A stretch of DNA of 64,000 nucleotides from Ottelia alismoides (taxonomy: Eukaryota > Streptophyta > Magnoliopsida > Alismatales > Hydrocharitaceae): contig JAZKJV010003127.1 of the NCBI GenBank assembly GCA_037367405.1, positions 186,001 through 250,000 of the forward strand. Direction: 5' to 3'. The notes beneath the pieces are model-generated. The model was not told the origin of the DNA, ran no database searches, and saw only the letters and a program-made list of their open reading frames with translations. Positions 1 through 9,936 of this stretch are shown piece after piece. Numbering within the stretch: position 1 is the stretch's first letter; each line of letters opens with the position of its first letter. A program made the position numbers and the translations under genes.

Positions 1-1
1 C

Positions 2-382
2 GTGGAATCGGGGAAGAAGCTGCAAGGTGTTCGGGGGGAACTTAAAGTCCCCCATGATCGCTGGAAGCACCACCCAGCGGTGTCTCAAGGTCGACCCGGG
101 ATTGTGGTTCTCCCGCATCGATCTAAGTGGTGGTCGTGCTCCTCCTGCTGCTGCTGCGGCAGCTGCCGCATCGTCGGGTCCTCCTCCTCCGTGGTTCTCG
201 CGGTTGGCTCTCATCTGCTCAAACTCTCGCCTCATGTCCATCATGAATGCTCCCTGATCCCTCAGCTGCTGCTGCACTGACTCGAGGGAGGCGATCAGAG
301 TGGAGTTGATCGCACCCTGGTCCAGAACAAAATGCTGCTCTCCACGTGGACCTCCAGGGTGATCACCAGAACTGTCGGCCAT
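2..382 (-). CDS. gag: gag N-terminus of Ath-A (partial, open)
   Basis: Gag forms the virus-like particle that packages the element RNA. The frame starts at the ATG whose complement is at 380-382 (protein begins MADSSGDHPGG) and stays open for 127 codons to the left edge, where it is cut by the window. It contains a Gln-rich stretch near residues 40-46, a run of eight Ala near residues 76-83 with Gly-rich flanks, and near its end a segment ending in LQLLPRF that corresponds to the segment leading into the Gag domain of Ath-E (near 36755). The frame is also open upstream of this ATG to about 575, where Ath-A has TAG and Ath-E has CAG at the matching place, so the family start may lie further upstream. 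It is the only gag start here without a stop. The gag call rests on homology to Ath-E and on context; the core Gag domain is not in view. Confidence 0.65.
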   Translation of the reverse strand, partial: MADSSGDHPGGPRGEQHFVLDQGAINSTLIASLESVQQQLRDQGAFMMDMRREFEQMRANRENHGGGGPDDAAAAAAAAGGARPPLRSMRENHNPGSTLRHRWVVLPAIMGDFKFPPNTLQLLPRFH

Positions 383-1960
383 CGTCTCTGAAAAATCAAA
401 ATAACTGAACTCAGGTGCCGATAAATCATCTGTCTGTCTCTCCTCTGGCACTAGTATCTCTGAATCAAAAGAAGGGTGGTCGAGGGGGAACAGGGCGGAG
501 TCATACTCGGGTTCGGAGAGCGGGTCTGAGCTCCCACGAACCGACCTAGATGAGTGGTCAGGAGTGCTGAAAAGCGGTGCAGTCAGAGGCTACCTAAGAG
601 ACCTCCTGCCCATCATCGTGATCTGGCAAGTAAGACGGATGAGATCTGGAAAAACTATGATCAGCAACCAAACCCTCTGTTCACCAACGCTACACAAGCT
701 GAAGACCGTAAAGGCTCGGTCAAATTATCTTGTCAAATTTTATTAGGTGAACAAACAATCTATCAGAGTGCTTACGTGAACTGTTGGGATTCCCGATGCT
801 ACCCCAACCGACTGGCCCGCACGGAAGAGTCGGTAGTCAGTCAGGAATAGCACCGGAGGGCTCTACCTAGTGGACGGGTCACTCTCTCGCGCAAGCAAAT
901 CAAACAATGAGGGGGTTGCTCTCCCCAAGACAAATTTTTCAGTCAAGTGTCTTTTAGGGTCAATAGCTTAAACAGTCCCAATTTTATGGTTTTTCTTTTT
1001 AATATTTTTCAATAAAAACAATGGCCTGACGAATTTTTCGGTTCTCCTGGTTATTAAGTCCAAAACAAGGGGGAGAAGATGAAAAAGCCGATGCGCGAGA
1101 AATCAATGATGCATGCAGAGATAGAAATGCGTACCTGACTCCAGCAGTCTACATGCAAGATGATCCGCGCAGAATTGAAAGACATGAAATAAACTACCTA
1201 AATGGTGCAGGCGGAAAACCGAGTCCCTAAACAGCAGTGCTACTCGAAAGAACGGATAGCCGACCACCAGCCTCCAATCCAGAGAGTCCGGTCTAGACCC
1301 ACCCCTCCTCTTCTCGACAGGTCGAGTTCAGGAGTAGCGCTTGACGGGGCGGGCTCACGGTGCGTAGGCTCGGAGGTGATGGGACGGCTATTTTATTAAT
1401 TTTTTATTATAGGTCTAATTACCGCACTATAGGAACAAGCAATTATATTAGGGTGTTTGGATCCTATGAATTACGTCACAATCAAGCAGAAAATCCTACG
1501 ACTAGGGGCTCGAAAATCCGCGTAAAACCAGAAAAGGCAGTAAGAGAAAAACCGCGTAAAAACCGCGAAAAACCAAACTAGCTAAGGGGTCCCCCGAGCA
1601 CACCGGTGCTCGGCGAAACAGACCCCGAAAGTTCAAGTCTCTGAGTGTATCTGTATTATTACAATAATTCAAATGTGCGGAAAATAAATCCTAAACTAGA
1701 GTCCTCCCTCACTCAGCTCCTCTCTCGCTCTCTCCTGCGGCTCCGTGTAGAAAGGAGCCGCCTCTGAATCCTGCGGTTGCGCCGGCTCCTAGAAAGTCGC
1801 CTCCGCGGTCCTCGGGCCCTCGCAAGAAAGAAAGCAAGTGTCACAAACAAAATTATTATAAAAATGTCAGAAATATATATATATATATGCAGAAATCTAT
1901 ACAAAGAGCCGCGCAAAGAAAAGCCGCGGAAAAACTCAAAAATCGACTACTCAGCCACGC
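383..1960 (-). other. Ath-A 5' leader (non-coding, between primer site and gag)
   Basis: No coding frame is supported here. Blocks match the Ath-E leader (34755-36111): the hairpin at 1594-1613, the T-rich tract with AG near 645-655 on the minus strand, and the segment just before gag. A GC-rich stretch at about 1690-1830 and an AT microsatellite near 1870-1890 are specific to this copy. The long leader is typical of Athila-like elements and presumably carries packaging signals. Confidence 0.6.
1594..1613 (-). other. Conserved leader hairpin (Ath-A copy)
   Basis: Arms CCGAGCAC and GTGCTCGG pair perfectly over 8 bp around a 4-base loop. The same arms with a different loop occur at 35038-35057 in Ath-E. 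It lies about 350 bases downstream of the primer site, where retroelement packaging or dimerisation signals are often found. The role is inferred. Confidence 0.6.
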
Positions 1961-1978
1961 TCCCCGGCAACGGTGCCA
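1961..1978 (-). other. Primer-binding site, tRNA-Asp type
   Basis: The minus strand reads TGGCACCGTTGCCGGGGA, matching the complement of the 3' end of plant tRNA-Asp with one apparent difference. It starts three bases after the LTR end. This type of primer site is usual in Athila/Tat elements. It fixes the LTR boundary at 1982. Confidence 0.75.
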
Positions 1979-1981
1979 TTC

Positions 1982-4900
1982 TGATGCGACCCGACCAAGC
2001 GACTGAGGTAAAGGTGCTAAATGGTCGTCGCGACCTCAATCACTCAGACTCGATCAATCAAGAAAAATAGACCACCAATATAAGATAAAATCACTCAAAA
2101 CAAGCTAGCGATCTCGCTATTTTATTAACCTGGTATAGCGACCAGGGTCGAACACAAGGAGCACGGATTGGCCTTACGGTCTACGAAGTAGTCAATCAGA
2201 AGAAAAGAGAAGGTATTTTTGGTGGTTTTTAAGGGTTTTTATATTATTTTGGATTTTTAAGAATTAAGAAAATAATAATAACAAGAAAACAACACACTTC
2301 AACAATTTATTAAATGCACTAACAGTCTACAAAAAATTCCAGAAAAAATATTTTTGTGTGTTTTATAATTTTTACTGTTTTTAGTGAATTTTTGGGATTT
2401 TTCTGATTTTTATTTTTTTTTCTAAAAATGAAACAATGATAGAAATAAAGGGTGTTGTCCAGTCAAGAGAAAAATGCCAATCTAAAATATAAATAGAGGC
2501 TCCCAGCTCCTGAGGGTAATTTTCCTATAAACTAGAAAGTTTAAGGAAAATTAGGGCACTGGATTTATGATTTTTGGATTTTTAAATTATTTATTAGAAT
2601 TTTTATGAGTTTTTGAGTGTTTTTCAATTTTTAGGTGTTTAGATAATGAAAAATAGCCAAAATTGGCTAGAAAATCAAGCAAGCCAAAATAAATAGTAAG
2701 TAATTTTTTTGTAATTTTTAGATTGGTTTTAATATTTTTTTGTGATTTTCAAAGCTGAACAGTAAAGAAAATACTTGTTTTTGAATTTTTAAAAATATCA
2801 AAACAAAACAAAAATGTCTCCAAAAATCCTCGAAAATTTTACACTATGGCAGGAGCCATGTATCCAATTTTCATTGGATTTGGAGTAGTTTTGCTATTTT
2901 ATTCAAAAATAAAGAGGGGGCACTGTGCATAGGGACCTATGTGCAAATACCCGAAGTTCTGGGGGGTCTGGCGCAAATAACCCAGGTAAACACGTGTGTC
3001 GCACGCGCCTGAGGCACTCAGGGACCCAAATGTGAAGAAAATAAGTTCCGAGGGCTATTTGGTAACAGGTACCAAAAGCCCAGGGGCTTATATGCAAATA
3101 ACCAAAATATTCACGCACATGCTCAAATGTTTCACGCACACACAAAAACTTTCATTCATTCATTAACATTGGGAACTGCAGGGCATAAGATGCAAATAAG
3201 CCAAAAAGCCATGTGACGAAGCACGTGTCACACAACGTACAGGGGCATAAATGCAAAGTAAATAAAATGCAGGGTCCTCTATGCAAGTTTACCAAAAACT
3301 AAACAACTATACTAACTAATTACAGGACTAAGTGCGAAATAAAATAAACAGGAGGGCCTAAGGGTAAATTACCCTTTATTAATGCGGGCCGCAGGATGGA
3401 CGCCACGTGGAGCATCGGACGGTGGAGATCAGCGGGCGCTCCAAGGCTGAGGTCCTCGCCACGATCGGACGGCTGGGGCTACGCCACGTGGTGCATCGGA
3501 CGGAGGAGGCTCTCTGTGGCTAACCCTTGCGCATCGGGCGGTCCTGATCACATCTCCAAGATCTGATGGTGGCTACTCCTCCGGGAATGAACGGCCCAGA
3601 TGAAAACTGGAGGTCGAGGATGATCGGACGGTCAGGGAGGATACCGGAAGAACAGTTGGCCGGCGAAGTTCGCCGGCCCAAGGTGCACGCTCCTGACCTC
3701 CCCTGCTGCGCCTGAAGATCGGAGAAGCTCCACGATGACGTTCCGCAACTGCTGGTGGCCTCCGATGACCCAGCCGAGCTCTGGGGAGCTCCGGCGAGGT
3801 TGGCGGAGATGAAGCTCCTGGACCTGATGGTCCAAGCCCTCAGATGGGCTTGGATGTACCTGCAAAGACAACCAGGAGACTCGCGGGTCGAGGGCAAACT
3901 GCCTCGACCCGGTTAGGCGGGGTGACGGTGATCGGAGGGTCGAGATGGGCGAGCTCCGGCGAAGGGGGGATGGTGGAGCTCGAATCCCAGCTCCTATGCG
4001 AGCTGGGTTGGGTGGAGATATGGAGAAGGTGCGCGGAAGGAAGGCGATGGCTATGGCGAAACCCGATGATCGAATGGATGTCGGATGTGGACGGAATCGA
4101 CGGCGAACGGCGGCGGAGCGAAAAGGGGGGTAAATGAAAATTAAAGAAAAGGGAAGGACTACGGGACTACTTGGGTGGTTGATGAGACTGGGGGTGAGCT
4201 GACGGTGCTCTGGGTCGTCGCCTTGAGGAGCGTCTCCCTCCGAGGCTCGGGCTCCTGCTGGTAGCGGAGCACGGCGGTGATACGCGCCGGATCAATGGAA
4301 TCCTCAACCTCTCCTCGCTTCAACAGCACGGGAGGCAAGCTGTCACTCTCGCTCTCACGCTGGAGCTCACTGGGGGTGAAAGCGAATAGCCAAAGATGAG
4401 AAATCGTGCGGAGGAACTGTGGATTTATACAAGTGCAGGTCCGAGAAAAGAAGGTCGGGAAGGGTTCCGCGAAGCGCGGATCCCAACGCGGATATGACGG
4501 CGAGGATCTCGGATGCAGGATGGATGATCGGAGCTCGGGGTTTGGAGATTTGGCGATTGGGTCGTGACGCGAAAAAAATGAGAAATCGGGTCGGGCGCGT
4601 CAAACCCGGCTCTGATGGTCCTGGGGGGAGAGTTGACCGGAGGTCAACATCCCCCGTGGACCAATCAGAGCCCGCCAATTATTAGGATTTTGAAAATTAA
4701 ATAATAAATAGAAAATGATCGAATTTTGAAAAACTTAAAAAATGAAAAATGTTTATTTTATTTTAGACTAATTTTTTGTTATTTTTATTTATTTTTTTGA
4801 AATATAATTTAGGTATTGACAAAATATTATTATTTTATATAGGTATATACAATATGTATTTTTGATTTTGATTTTTAATTATTTATTTTTGTACAATTTA

Positions 4901-5630
4901 TTCCCATTTTGTATTTTATTTATTTATAGTATAATATTAGGAATAGAATGGTATTTTTATTTTATTTTTACTATATATATACAGGGATGAAATAAATATA
5001 TATGTACATGTATATACATGGTATATTTACAATATATTTTTGTGTTTTTAATTTTGTTCTTTTTATTTTGTTTTTGTTTTAATTGTTTTTATTTAATTTA
5101 TTTACAACATAAAAGATGGAATATTTACAAAATTTTTGGAAATTAATTTTATTTATTTATAAAGCTAAATAAATAGGGATGAGTGGACTATATACAAGAT
5201 GACTATCTACATGAGTGATGTTTTTGTTTTCTTTTTAATTTTTATGTTTTTATCTTGATTTTAGGTTTATAAATATATACAATTATCTGCAAACCAATTT
5301 GAGTCTATTTTTTTGAGGAAAATACTTTTATTTTATTTACATAAATATTTACACACATGAGCTCCTATCTCCCTCTACTTTGGTTTTTATGCGGTCAGGC
5401 CCATGCTGAGCCCTCCCTTGGGTTAGGTTGCTCAATATTTATTCTAAATATTTCCCTCTTTTTCTTTTTACTCTTTATTCTTTTATTTTTGCACAAAAAC
5501 ATGCTAATTATTAAACTTTATACAATGCATGCTTTTCATAATTATTTGTATTTACATGAATATACATGCATTTGCAAAGGTTTTTGTAGCTAAAATATAA
5601 GAATAAAGAGTGATGAATGGGTATTCATCA
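1982..5630 (-). repeat. 5' LTR of Ath-A (about 3.65 kb)
   Basis: On the minus strand the LTR starts TGATGAAT at 5630 and ends in TCA at 1982, three bases before the primer site. It has three zones: an AT-rich first 950 bases, a GC-rich middle (about 3380-4680) and an AT-rich last 1.4 kb. The first 300 bases align by eye with the Ath-E LTR start at 31517, including the GTAGAGGGAGATAGG block. Frames within the GC-rich middle are not preserved in the other LTRs and are not called as genes. Confidence 0.75.
4423..4429 (-). promoter_or_regulatory. TATA box of the Ath-A LTR
   Basis: TATAAAT on the minus strand, 1.2 kb from the LTR start at the step from AT-rich to GC-rich sequence. TATA boxes sit at the same compositional step in the LTRs of Ath-C and Ath-E. 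Confidence 0.55.
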
Positions 5631-5647
5631 ATCCTTAAAAGAGAGGG

Positions 5648-5685
5648 GACGGCTACTCCTCTCCACATGGAGAGTTGTAGCCGTC
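5648..5685. other. Strong two-part hairpin
   Basis: Outer arms GACGGCTAC and GTAGCCGTC (9 bp) enclose a 2x2 internal loop and inner arms CTCTCC and GGAGAG (6 bp) with a 4-base loop. It lies 18 bases from the junction with Ath-A. If the host LTR is minus-strand it would be near the LTR 3' end, where R/U5 structures occur. Confidence 0.6.
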
Positions 5686-5836
5686 TACTCCTCTTGGGAG
5701 GAATGGGTCAATCTCCCTAAAATATCATGAGATCTCATTATCTCATAATATTTCCTATGACTCTTATCGCAAAAAAATTTCAAAAAAATAATTCCAAATT
5801 ATCTTGTTGAAAATATCAACCAAGCCATTAAAATTA

Positions 5837-7331
5837 TGTGAATCTCATTCACAACCCAAAACTAAATGTAATTATTTTTTAATTAATTATACAATGTGAA
5901 TCCAATCCACATCAATAATTAATTGACAAATATAAAATACAATATGCACTCTCTAATATATTATAAATCACATTTATAATATATATGATTATTATATAAT
6001 GTTATCCATATATCTCATATCCATGATAATTAAATCGTATTTAATTATCTTGGATCTCTATTTTCATATGCCAAAATAATATGAATCACATTCACATTAT
6101 TCACATCTTTGATAAATAAATCACATTTAATTATCTCAGATAACTTTCCTTATAACATGAATCAAATTCATATAATCCATGATAACTAAATCACATTAAA
6201 TTATCAATTTTCTCGATGCTCGGATACATATATCAAGAATGAAATTATCCATGAACTCTTTCAAGGATAATGCGCTTTCTCCACGGATACTTGGAGATAA
6301 GGACAGGGCGATTGTATTGTTCCATGTATAGGGACTTGGATATTGAGATCATATCTCAAATCCAGATCTTGCGGACCTCTCATAGATGCTTGATTAAATC
6401 AAGACTGGAAATCTAATCTTCTCATTGTATCTGAATCACATTCAGATCAATGTCCAACAATTGGACCAAGGTCAGATCACTTCTCTACTGAGAGGAGTCA
6501 CTAAAATCCAGACACATTTCATCACTCCCTAGGAATGGAAGCGTCATGTTTATACAATCATTTATGATCACATCACCCTTAGGTATTCCTAATACCTATA
6601 CATCTTGCATACTGGAAGATATAGATTAAACCCGAAGCATTAGATCAATTTTACACTATTTACTTCAGGGTTTTTTCAGTAAGTTTCTCATTTGATCATT
6701 GTGAGTTGGTATCGATCATATACTTTCCAAAAGCATATATCATACCTAGGTCTTGATCATATACTTTCCAAAAGTATATATCAAACCTACGAATTCAGTC
6801 AAGCTTCGAAAGCGAGATGACCGTGCATGGAATTTGATTCTTCCCAATATCTCATGAGTGAGCTCATGTCTTCCGGTTCAGTAAATGAACCTGTACGATC
6901 CCTTCGAGAGATCATATTACTCATATGCCCTTACATGTACACCAGCGCGCCTGTGTATAGACCTCGATTAGGTCATCAACCTATTGGTCTGCCAAATGTA
7001 CATACTCAGACATATAGTAACACATCTGTCTCTAGACAGAGAATGCGTGCCTATATCGTGACGGTATACGACATAGGACTTTGGTTATCTCAATCCCGTT
7101 AAGTCAACTCTTTGACCTAACAAATCTGACACCTCTGAATCTCTATTCCCATGCAGAGGACCTGCATCAAGAGGTCGGTCAGATATCAGCCTAACTGAGA
7201 AAGGATTGCCATCTCCTACTCAGGCTGGAGATCATCTCTTAACAATCATTTGACAGTGCTTGATGAGTCATCAATCTAACCCTTTAGATATTCATCCAAG
7301 CACCAGCCTCTATGATTCAATTATTGAATCA
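5837..7331. repeat. Cluster of short perfect or near-perfect hairpins
   Basis: Hairpins read by eye: 5837-5853 (7 bp, loop CTC), 5881-5924 (10 bp enclosing a second stem at 5894-5912), 5956-5984 (13 bp perfect, loop CAC), 6021-6053 (15 bp with one mismatch, loop CGT), 6075-6101 (12 bp, one mismatch, CAC), 6111-6135 (11 bp, one mismatch, CAC), 6157-6171 (6 bp, CAA), 6181-6205 (11 bp, two mismatches, CAC), 6389-6403 (7 bp), 6423-6452 (8 bp plus 5 bp, CAC), 6452-6466 (6 bp, CAA), 6580-6598 (8 bp, CCT), 7313-7331 (9 bp). Several share the core AAT-CAC-ATT while their arms differ. Confidence 0.75.
6714..6788. repeat. Direct repeat pair, about 35 bp each
   Basis: The copies at 6714-6748 and 6755-6788 both begin GATCATATACTTTCC and differ at a few bases. 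They are separated by 6 bases. They may be a local duplication inside the LTR-like sequence. Confidence 0.7.
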
Positions 7332-7487
7332 AGAGTTGTATGATTATTAAGATGGCCATGGTACGTAACCCTAATTGTACTAAGGGACCTATTATGCAAA
7401 TTATTTATTCTTCATTTCAGATCAGGGAATGATATGTGCAATAACATTTATTGCATAATGGCTCATCATGGGCTCGCATGTCCAACA

Positions 7488-8580
7488 GGAGAGTCTGTGT
7501 ATATTATAGGAAACTCAACAAGGCTACCCGAAAAGATCATTTCCCATTACCATTCATTGACCAAATCATCGAGAATCTAGCCGAAAAAGAATTCTTTTAT
7601 TTTTTGGATGGATATTCCAGTTATAACCTAGGGGCCATAGCACCAGAAGATCAAGACAAAACCACTTTCATTTGTTCCTTTGGGACTTATGCCTTTCGCC
7701 GCATGCCTTTCAGATTATGTAATGCCCCAACAACCTTTCAAAAATGCATGATGGGAATTTTCACCGATATGATCGGTGATTTCATGGAAGTATTTATGGA
7801 TGATTTCTCCATTTTTTGGGACTCCTGTGAGGAAACACTCAGATTTTTGGATAGAGTCCTACAAAAATGCATTGAAGTATTATCTTGGGAGAAATCACAC
7901 TTCATGGTGAAGCAAGGGATTGTGTTGGGACATATTGTGTCAAAGAAAGGGATGTAAGTGAATCCATCAAAAATTGAGACCATCACCCACTTGGGTCCAC
8001 CCGTGAATGTAAAAGGAGTTCGATCCTTCCTAGGGCACGTCGGTTTTTACCGCCGATTTATCAAGGATTTCTCGAAAATATCCCTCCCTCTCACCAAACT
8101 ACCTGAAAAGGACCAAGATTTCACATTCACCGAGGAAGCATACGAGTCCTTCAATACACTAAGGAAAATCATCACTGAAGCACCCATATTACAGCCCCCT
8201 GATTGGAACTGTGAATTTGAAATCATGTGTGATGCTTCTTAGTATGTTGTTGGGGTAGTATTGGGTCAAAGGAAAGATGGAAAACCCTATGCCATCCACT
8301 ATGCCAGCAAGACCCTGGATGATGCTCAAAGGAACTACTCTGTGACTGAGAAAGAACTGCTGACTGTGATATTTTCACTCGAGAAATTTTGATCTTACAT
8401 CTTATGATCCCATATCATAATGTACACAGACCACTCTCCTCTCAAATACCTCTTCACAAAGAAAGATGCCAAGCATAGACTGATTAGGTGGATGCTGTTG
8501 CTACAAGAATTTGACCTAGAAATCCAAGACAAAGCAGGAGCAAAGAATGTCGTAGCTGATCACTTATCGAGGCTTCCCTC
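7488..8580 (+). pseudogene. pol: Athila-like pol: reverse transcriptase and RNase H (Ath-B, broken)
   Basis: RT copies element RNA into DNA and RNase H removes the RNA. One reading frame covers the region. Visible blocks are the start at VCVYYRKLNKATRKDHFPL, the FLDGYSSYN block, the PFRLCNAPTTFQ block, catalytic FMDD near 7795-7806 (EVFMDDFS), LGHIVSKKG, and after 8010 the FLGHVGFYRRFIKDFS linker block. RNase H follows (CDAS at 8231-8242, YAIHYASKTL, TEKELL) and ends at the tether LSRLP near 8578. In-frame stops interrupt it at 7955-7957 (TAA), 8240-8242 (TAG), and two TGA near 8390-8408. The motifs [11 protein letters not shown] and [10 protein letters not shown] are typical of the Athila lineage. 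The 5' RT motifs are missing because of the insertion at 7488. Confidence 0.85.
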
Positions 8581-9936
8581 ATCTTCAGCAACCGATAACG
8601 TGGTCCCAATTTTTGAAAGTTTTCCTTATGAGAATATAATGTCTGTCTCTCAACTCCCTTGGTATGCGGATATCGTCAATTACCTTGTCACTTCCACATT
8701 TCCTGATGACTGGCCAACATATAAGAGAGACAAAACCAAGGCCCAAACCCGATATTATCATTGGGAAGAACCTCTCCTCTTCAAAGAAGGCACCGATTTA
8801 ATTTGGAGACGTTGTATCCCTGAATCTGAAGTCTCTAGTGTCCTATCTCATTACCGTACTTCTAGGTGTGGAGGACACCATTCAGGAAGAGCACAACCGC
8901 TAAGGTCTTACAATATGGTTTCTACTAGCCTACAGTCTTTAAGGATGCCCATTATTTTGCTCAATCTTGTCCTGCCTGCCAGACTAATGGAATAATGAAC
9001 CGACGCAACATAATGCCCCTCCAACATGTACATATAGTCGAAATCTTTGACACTTGGCAAATAGACTTCATGGGACCTTTCACCACATCACAGGGCTATC
9101 AATACATCCTACTCACCGTTGACTATGTGTTCCGTTGGGTTGAAGCCATTCCCACTCGCACTGCCGATAGCGCCACTGTTGTCAAATTCCTTACCAGCCT
9201 TTTTTCTCGATTTGGATTACCAAAGGTGGTCATTAGTTGGTGGCACCCACTTTCTGAATGCTTCAGTAAAGAATTTACTTAAGAAGAATGGAGTCGAACA
9301 CCGTATCTTAGCCGCCTATCACCCATAAATAAATGGAATGGCTGAGATGTCAAACCGAGAAAACAAGATCATACTCCAGAAAATTATCCGCTCTGATCAT
9401 AAAGACTGGTCTCAACACTTACCTTCTGCTCTTTGGGCCGACCGTACAGCCTTCCGCACACCCTTAGGAATGAGCCCATAGCGATTTGTCTGTGGAAAGC
9501 CATGCCTTACCCATTGAGATTCACCATAAATCACTATGGGCGATCAAGAAATGCCATGGATTTTGATGAGGCTGGAAAAAGAAGACTATTGGATTTATCT
9601 GAATTAGAGGAATTAAGATCACAAGCCTATGGCAACAACTTGTTGTACAAAGAGAAAATCAAAATATGGCATGATATCGACATTTCGAGGAAAACATTTC
9701 AGGAAAATCAAAAGGCATGGCTTTTCGATGCAAAATTGAAATTATTCCCAGGAAAGCTGAGATCGAAATGGAAAAGACCATACATCGTAACCAAAGTTTT
9801 TGGTAATAGCTCAATAAAAATCTGTGACCCACACACCAAAGCCGCTTTCAGAGTCAATGGTCAAAGATTAAAACCAGATGTTGAACTCTCTGGTCCCATT
9901 CCTATTTGTGCAACATACATTCTACATGAACAATAA
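8581..9936 (+). pseudogene. pol: Athila-like pol: integrase (Ath-B, frameshifted, intact 3' end)
   Basis: Integrase inserts the DNA copy into the genome. The zinc-binding HHCC region lies around 8840-8990 (H of [14 protein letters not shown], then CPAC), broken by a frameshift near 8900. The first catalytic Asp is in WQIDFMGPF (about 9057-9083). The second catalytic Asp position is damaged: the segment reads VVIS then loses frame around 9235. The DNA-binding C-terminal part is open from 9433 to 9936 and includes LLYKEKIKIWHD, LFPGKLRSKWKRPYIV and FRVNGQRLKP, ending HEQ and a stop. At least three frameshifts and stops (for example after AAYHP near 9328) disable it. The region is 3' of RNase H, as expected for Ty3/gypsy order. 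Confidence 0.85.

Larger units (their letters stand above)
1..5630 (-). mobile_element. Ath-A: 5' part of an Athila-like Ty3/gypsy retrotransposon
   Basis: Read on the minus strand this copy has, in order, a 5' LTR (5630 to 1982), a tRNA-Asp-type primer site (1978-1961), a leader of about 1.6 kb and the start of gag, which runs off the left edge. The LTR start, TATA box, primer site, leader hairpin and gag start all have counterparts in Ath-E on the plus strand (31517-36780), which shows family membership and orientation. Its outer end at 5630 abuts the hairpin-rich LTR at 5631-7487, so Ath-A appears inserted into that sequence. The target duplication cannot be tested because the other end is outside the window. 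The open gag start suggests a younger copy than its neighbours. Confidence 0.8.
5631..7487. repeat. LTR-like sequence (copia type possible), inserted in Ath-B and cut by Ath-A
   Basis: The right end is sharp: CCAACA at 7482-7487 directly joins the RT reading frame of Ath-B, giving a TGTTGG terminus on the minus strand as in many Ty1/copia LTRs. The left end is the insertion point of Ath-A. No protein fragment was recognised. The body is AT-rich and full of short inverted repeats (see the feature at 5837-7331), with a 35-bp direct repeat near 6714-6788. Orientation and superfamily are not settled: either strand could be sense, and it may be a solo LTR or the end of a longer element lying left of the window. 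Confidence 0.5.

Noticed and set aside
3520..3897. 125-codon minus-strand frame in the Ath-A LTR
   Set aside because: Compositional frame in the GC-rich zone, overlapping other frames on both strands, not shared with other LTRs.
6827..7102. 91-codon frame in the hairpin LTR
   Set aside because: No domain, inside a repeat full of inverted repeats, and no support from a second copy.
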